Source: Cerasicoccus sp. TK19100 (lineage in GTDB: Bacteria > Verrucomicrobiota > Verrucomicrobiia > Opitutales > Cerasicoccaceae). From it: a DNA stretch of 64,000 bases. The stretch lies in contig NZ_JAPWDU010000004.1 in the NCBI RefSeq assembly GCF_027257155.1, positions 372,001-436,000 of the forward strand, written 5' to 3'. How positions within the stretch are numbered: position 1 is the stretch's first letter; every line of letters begins with the position of its first letter. The position numbers and the translations under genes were made by a program. Of this stretch, positions 62,888 through 64,000 are shown piece after piece. The notes beneath the pieces were generated by a model. That model saw nothing but the letters and a program-made list of their open reading frames with translations, ran no database searches and had not been told where the DNA came from.

Positions 62888-64000
62888 CGTCTTTAAAAAT
62901 GCCACCAGCGCAGCCTGGTCCTCCGTGCTCAGGTTCAGCCCACCACGCGGATGCTTAGCCAGATTTGGGTCCAGCGTTTCCGATGACTCAACCCCGCTAC
63001 TGTAGTGTTCGATCACTTCCTCCAGAGTCGCGAAGCGCCCATCATGCATGTACGGCGCAGTTAGCGCCACGTTGCGCAACGAAGGCGTCACGAACTTGCC
63101 CACATCCGCCGACTTACCCGTCACCTTGCCGCGACCAGTGTCCCCCCGCAGCAATGCCAGGCCGTTGTTGTGAAATTGATTGTCGCTGAAAAGCGCCCCA
63201 CCGTGGCAGTGAAAACAATCTGCTCCGAACTGTCGCGAGCGCGGCTCAAACTCGGTCATGAAAAGTTCGAAGCCACGCTTTTCAGTGGTGGTCAGTTCCG
63301 CTTCGCCACGCATCGCCTGATCAAATCGCGAGTCGAACGAGGTCAGGGTTAACAAGAAACTTTCCAAGGCCAACCCAAGGTTCCTCTCGCTGATTTCACC
63401 CTCACCGAATGCTTCCTTGAACGCTATACGATAATATTGATCAGCCTTCAGTTCAGCCAGAAGTGCATCCATATCGGACCCCATCTCAACCGGATCGATG
63501 ATCGGATGCAGCACCTGCTCGCGAAGGCCGGTCACGCGGCCATCCCAGAAAAAATGCTCCTTCCATGCCAGGTTAAAGAGCGGCATTGAATGCCTTGCCG
63601 TTCGCTGACGATCAACCCCCATACTCATGACGCGGCGGTCTGCAAAGGCCTCCTCAGGCTGGTGACAGTTGACGCAAGATATACGGTTGCTACGCGAAAG
63701 GCGGTGATCAAAAAAAAGTCTGCGCCCCAACTCTACGCGCTCGACAATCAGCGGGTTGTCCGGAGGCAGTGCCGGCCGTGGAAACCGCCCACTCAAGCGG
63801 AACGGATATGGCTCAAAATGATCCGGCATGTCAATGGGCGTTACCGATGCCACCATCGCACCTGGGTTGTGTTTAACGATACGCGACACCGAAAAGGCGC
63901 TCAATATATTGGTGGCCAGCTTGGCAGCAACTAAGTCCCCTTCCCGCGAGTGCGTTGATACGCCGTCGGCGGCAAAGGCGATCGGCTCAGGCGCATGAAA
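62789..64000 (-). CDS. Di-heme cytochrome c peroxidase family protein (partial, runs off the window)
   Basis: The frame is open from the window's right end to the stop at 62789, over 400 codons. Two c-type heme sites are visible: SCVNCHQPEEAF and DCFHCHGGALFS. Other MauG/CcpA-family features are LGRRLFFDHRLSRS, FNLAWKEHFFWDGR, FVTPSLRNVALTAPYMHDGRFATLEEVIEHY and ALVAFLKTLSDP. It should sit in the periplasm. A TTG at 63904 is only the first possible start in view; coding character (PEPIAFAADG) continues to base 64000, so a further N-terminal domain, perhaps a beta-propeller, lies beyond. The 30 residues after the family end are antisense to the TauE gene. Confidence 0.9.
   Translation of the reverse strand, partial: FHAPEPIAFAADGVSTHSREGDLVAAKLATNILSAFSVSRIVKHNPGAMVASVTPIDMPDHFEPYPFRLSGRFPRPALPPDNPLIVERVELGRRLFFDHRLSRSNRISCVNCHQPEEAFADRRVMSMGVDRQRTARHSMPLFNLAWKEHFFWDGRVTGLREQVLHPIIDPVEMGSDMDALLAELKADQYYRIAFKEAFGEGEISERNLGLALESFLLTLTSFDSRFDQAMRGEAELTTTEKRGFELFMTEFEPRSRQFGADCFHCHGGALFSDNQFHNNGLALLRGDTGRGKVTGKSADVGKFVTPSLRNVALTAPYMHDGRFATLEEVIEHYSSGVESSETLDPNLAKHPRGGLNLSTEDQAALVAFLKTLSDPQFQPKPHRHHQYDDRRDESHARLRQLVR

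Overview
The window looks like a chromosomal segment of a marine, polysaccharide-degrading member of the Verrucomicrobiota (Opitutae-like). The evidence is several PEP-CTERM proteins ending in a hydrophobic helix plus WRRRR-type tail, a 1,212-residue pilin-like protein resembling Verru_Chthon cassette protein A, the short lysine-rich MGDKSPKSK protein, and the abundance of GH16, sulfatase and SGNH enzymes. The assignment is inference from protein character, not from a marker gene.

Layout. 1-4389: the end of an OprB-like porin, then a four-gene Mn/Zn/Fe ABC uptake operon whose first permease carries a C-terminal DtxR-type metalloregulator domain. 4390-4805: non-coding, with hairpins and four exact-period 22-bp repeats. 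4806-6862: a PEP-CTERM protein, nadD, rsfS and tRNA-Ala(GGC). 6863-15046: an accessory block that starts at the tRNA and ends at an imperfect copy of the tRNA 3' end. It holds a dead glycosyltransferase, a live and a dead transglutaminase, an M20 peptidase, a HEPN-motif protein, an RRM protein, a desaturase and small secreted unknowns. 15230-21841: an outer-membrane protein, secreted HAD phosphatase, arylsulfatase and a two-component system. 22106-27080: the DabB-DabA bicarbonate transporter with a divergent LysR regulator.

27109-39624: a PEP-CTERM pseudogene and an intact PEP-CTERM gene, an SGNH hydrolase, remnants of an alpha/beta hydrolase and of a sensor kinase, a response regulator plus hybrid kinase, and a pilin-like operon. 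39992-51038: a beta-glucan locus with three secreted GH16 proteins, a PEP-CTERM protein, a cytoplasmic GH5 and a GH1 beta-glucosidase fused to an AraC DNA-binding domain. 51299-53141: a ketosynthase and a dehydratase whose start codons overlap on opposite strands. 53288-61035: tetR plus OMF-MFP-MFS-RND efflux genes. 61089-64000: an EamA transporter, a TauE-like permease and a di-heme cytochrome c peroxidase running off the window.

The strongest candidates for something undescribed are the GH1-AraC fusion, which could act as enzyme and regulator of the glucan genes; the circularly permuted DNRLRE module inside one GH16 catalytic domain; the transporter-metalloregulator fusion; the overlapping divergent start codons of the ketosynthase/dehydratase pair; and the 22-bp iteron-like array. 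No IS element, integrase, rRNA or CRISPR array was seen.
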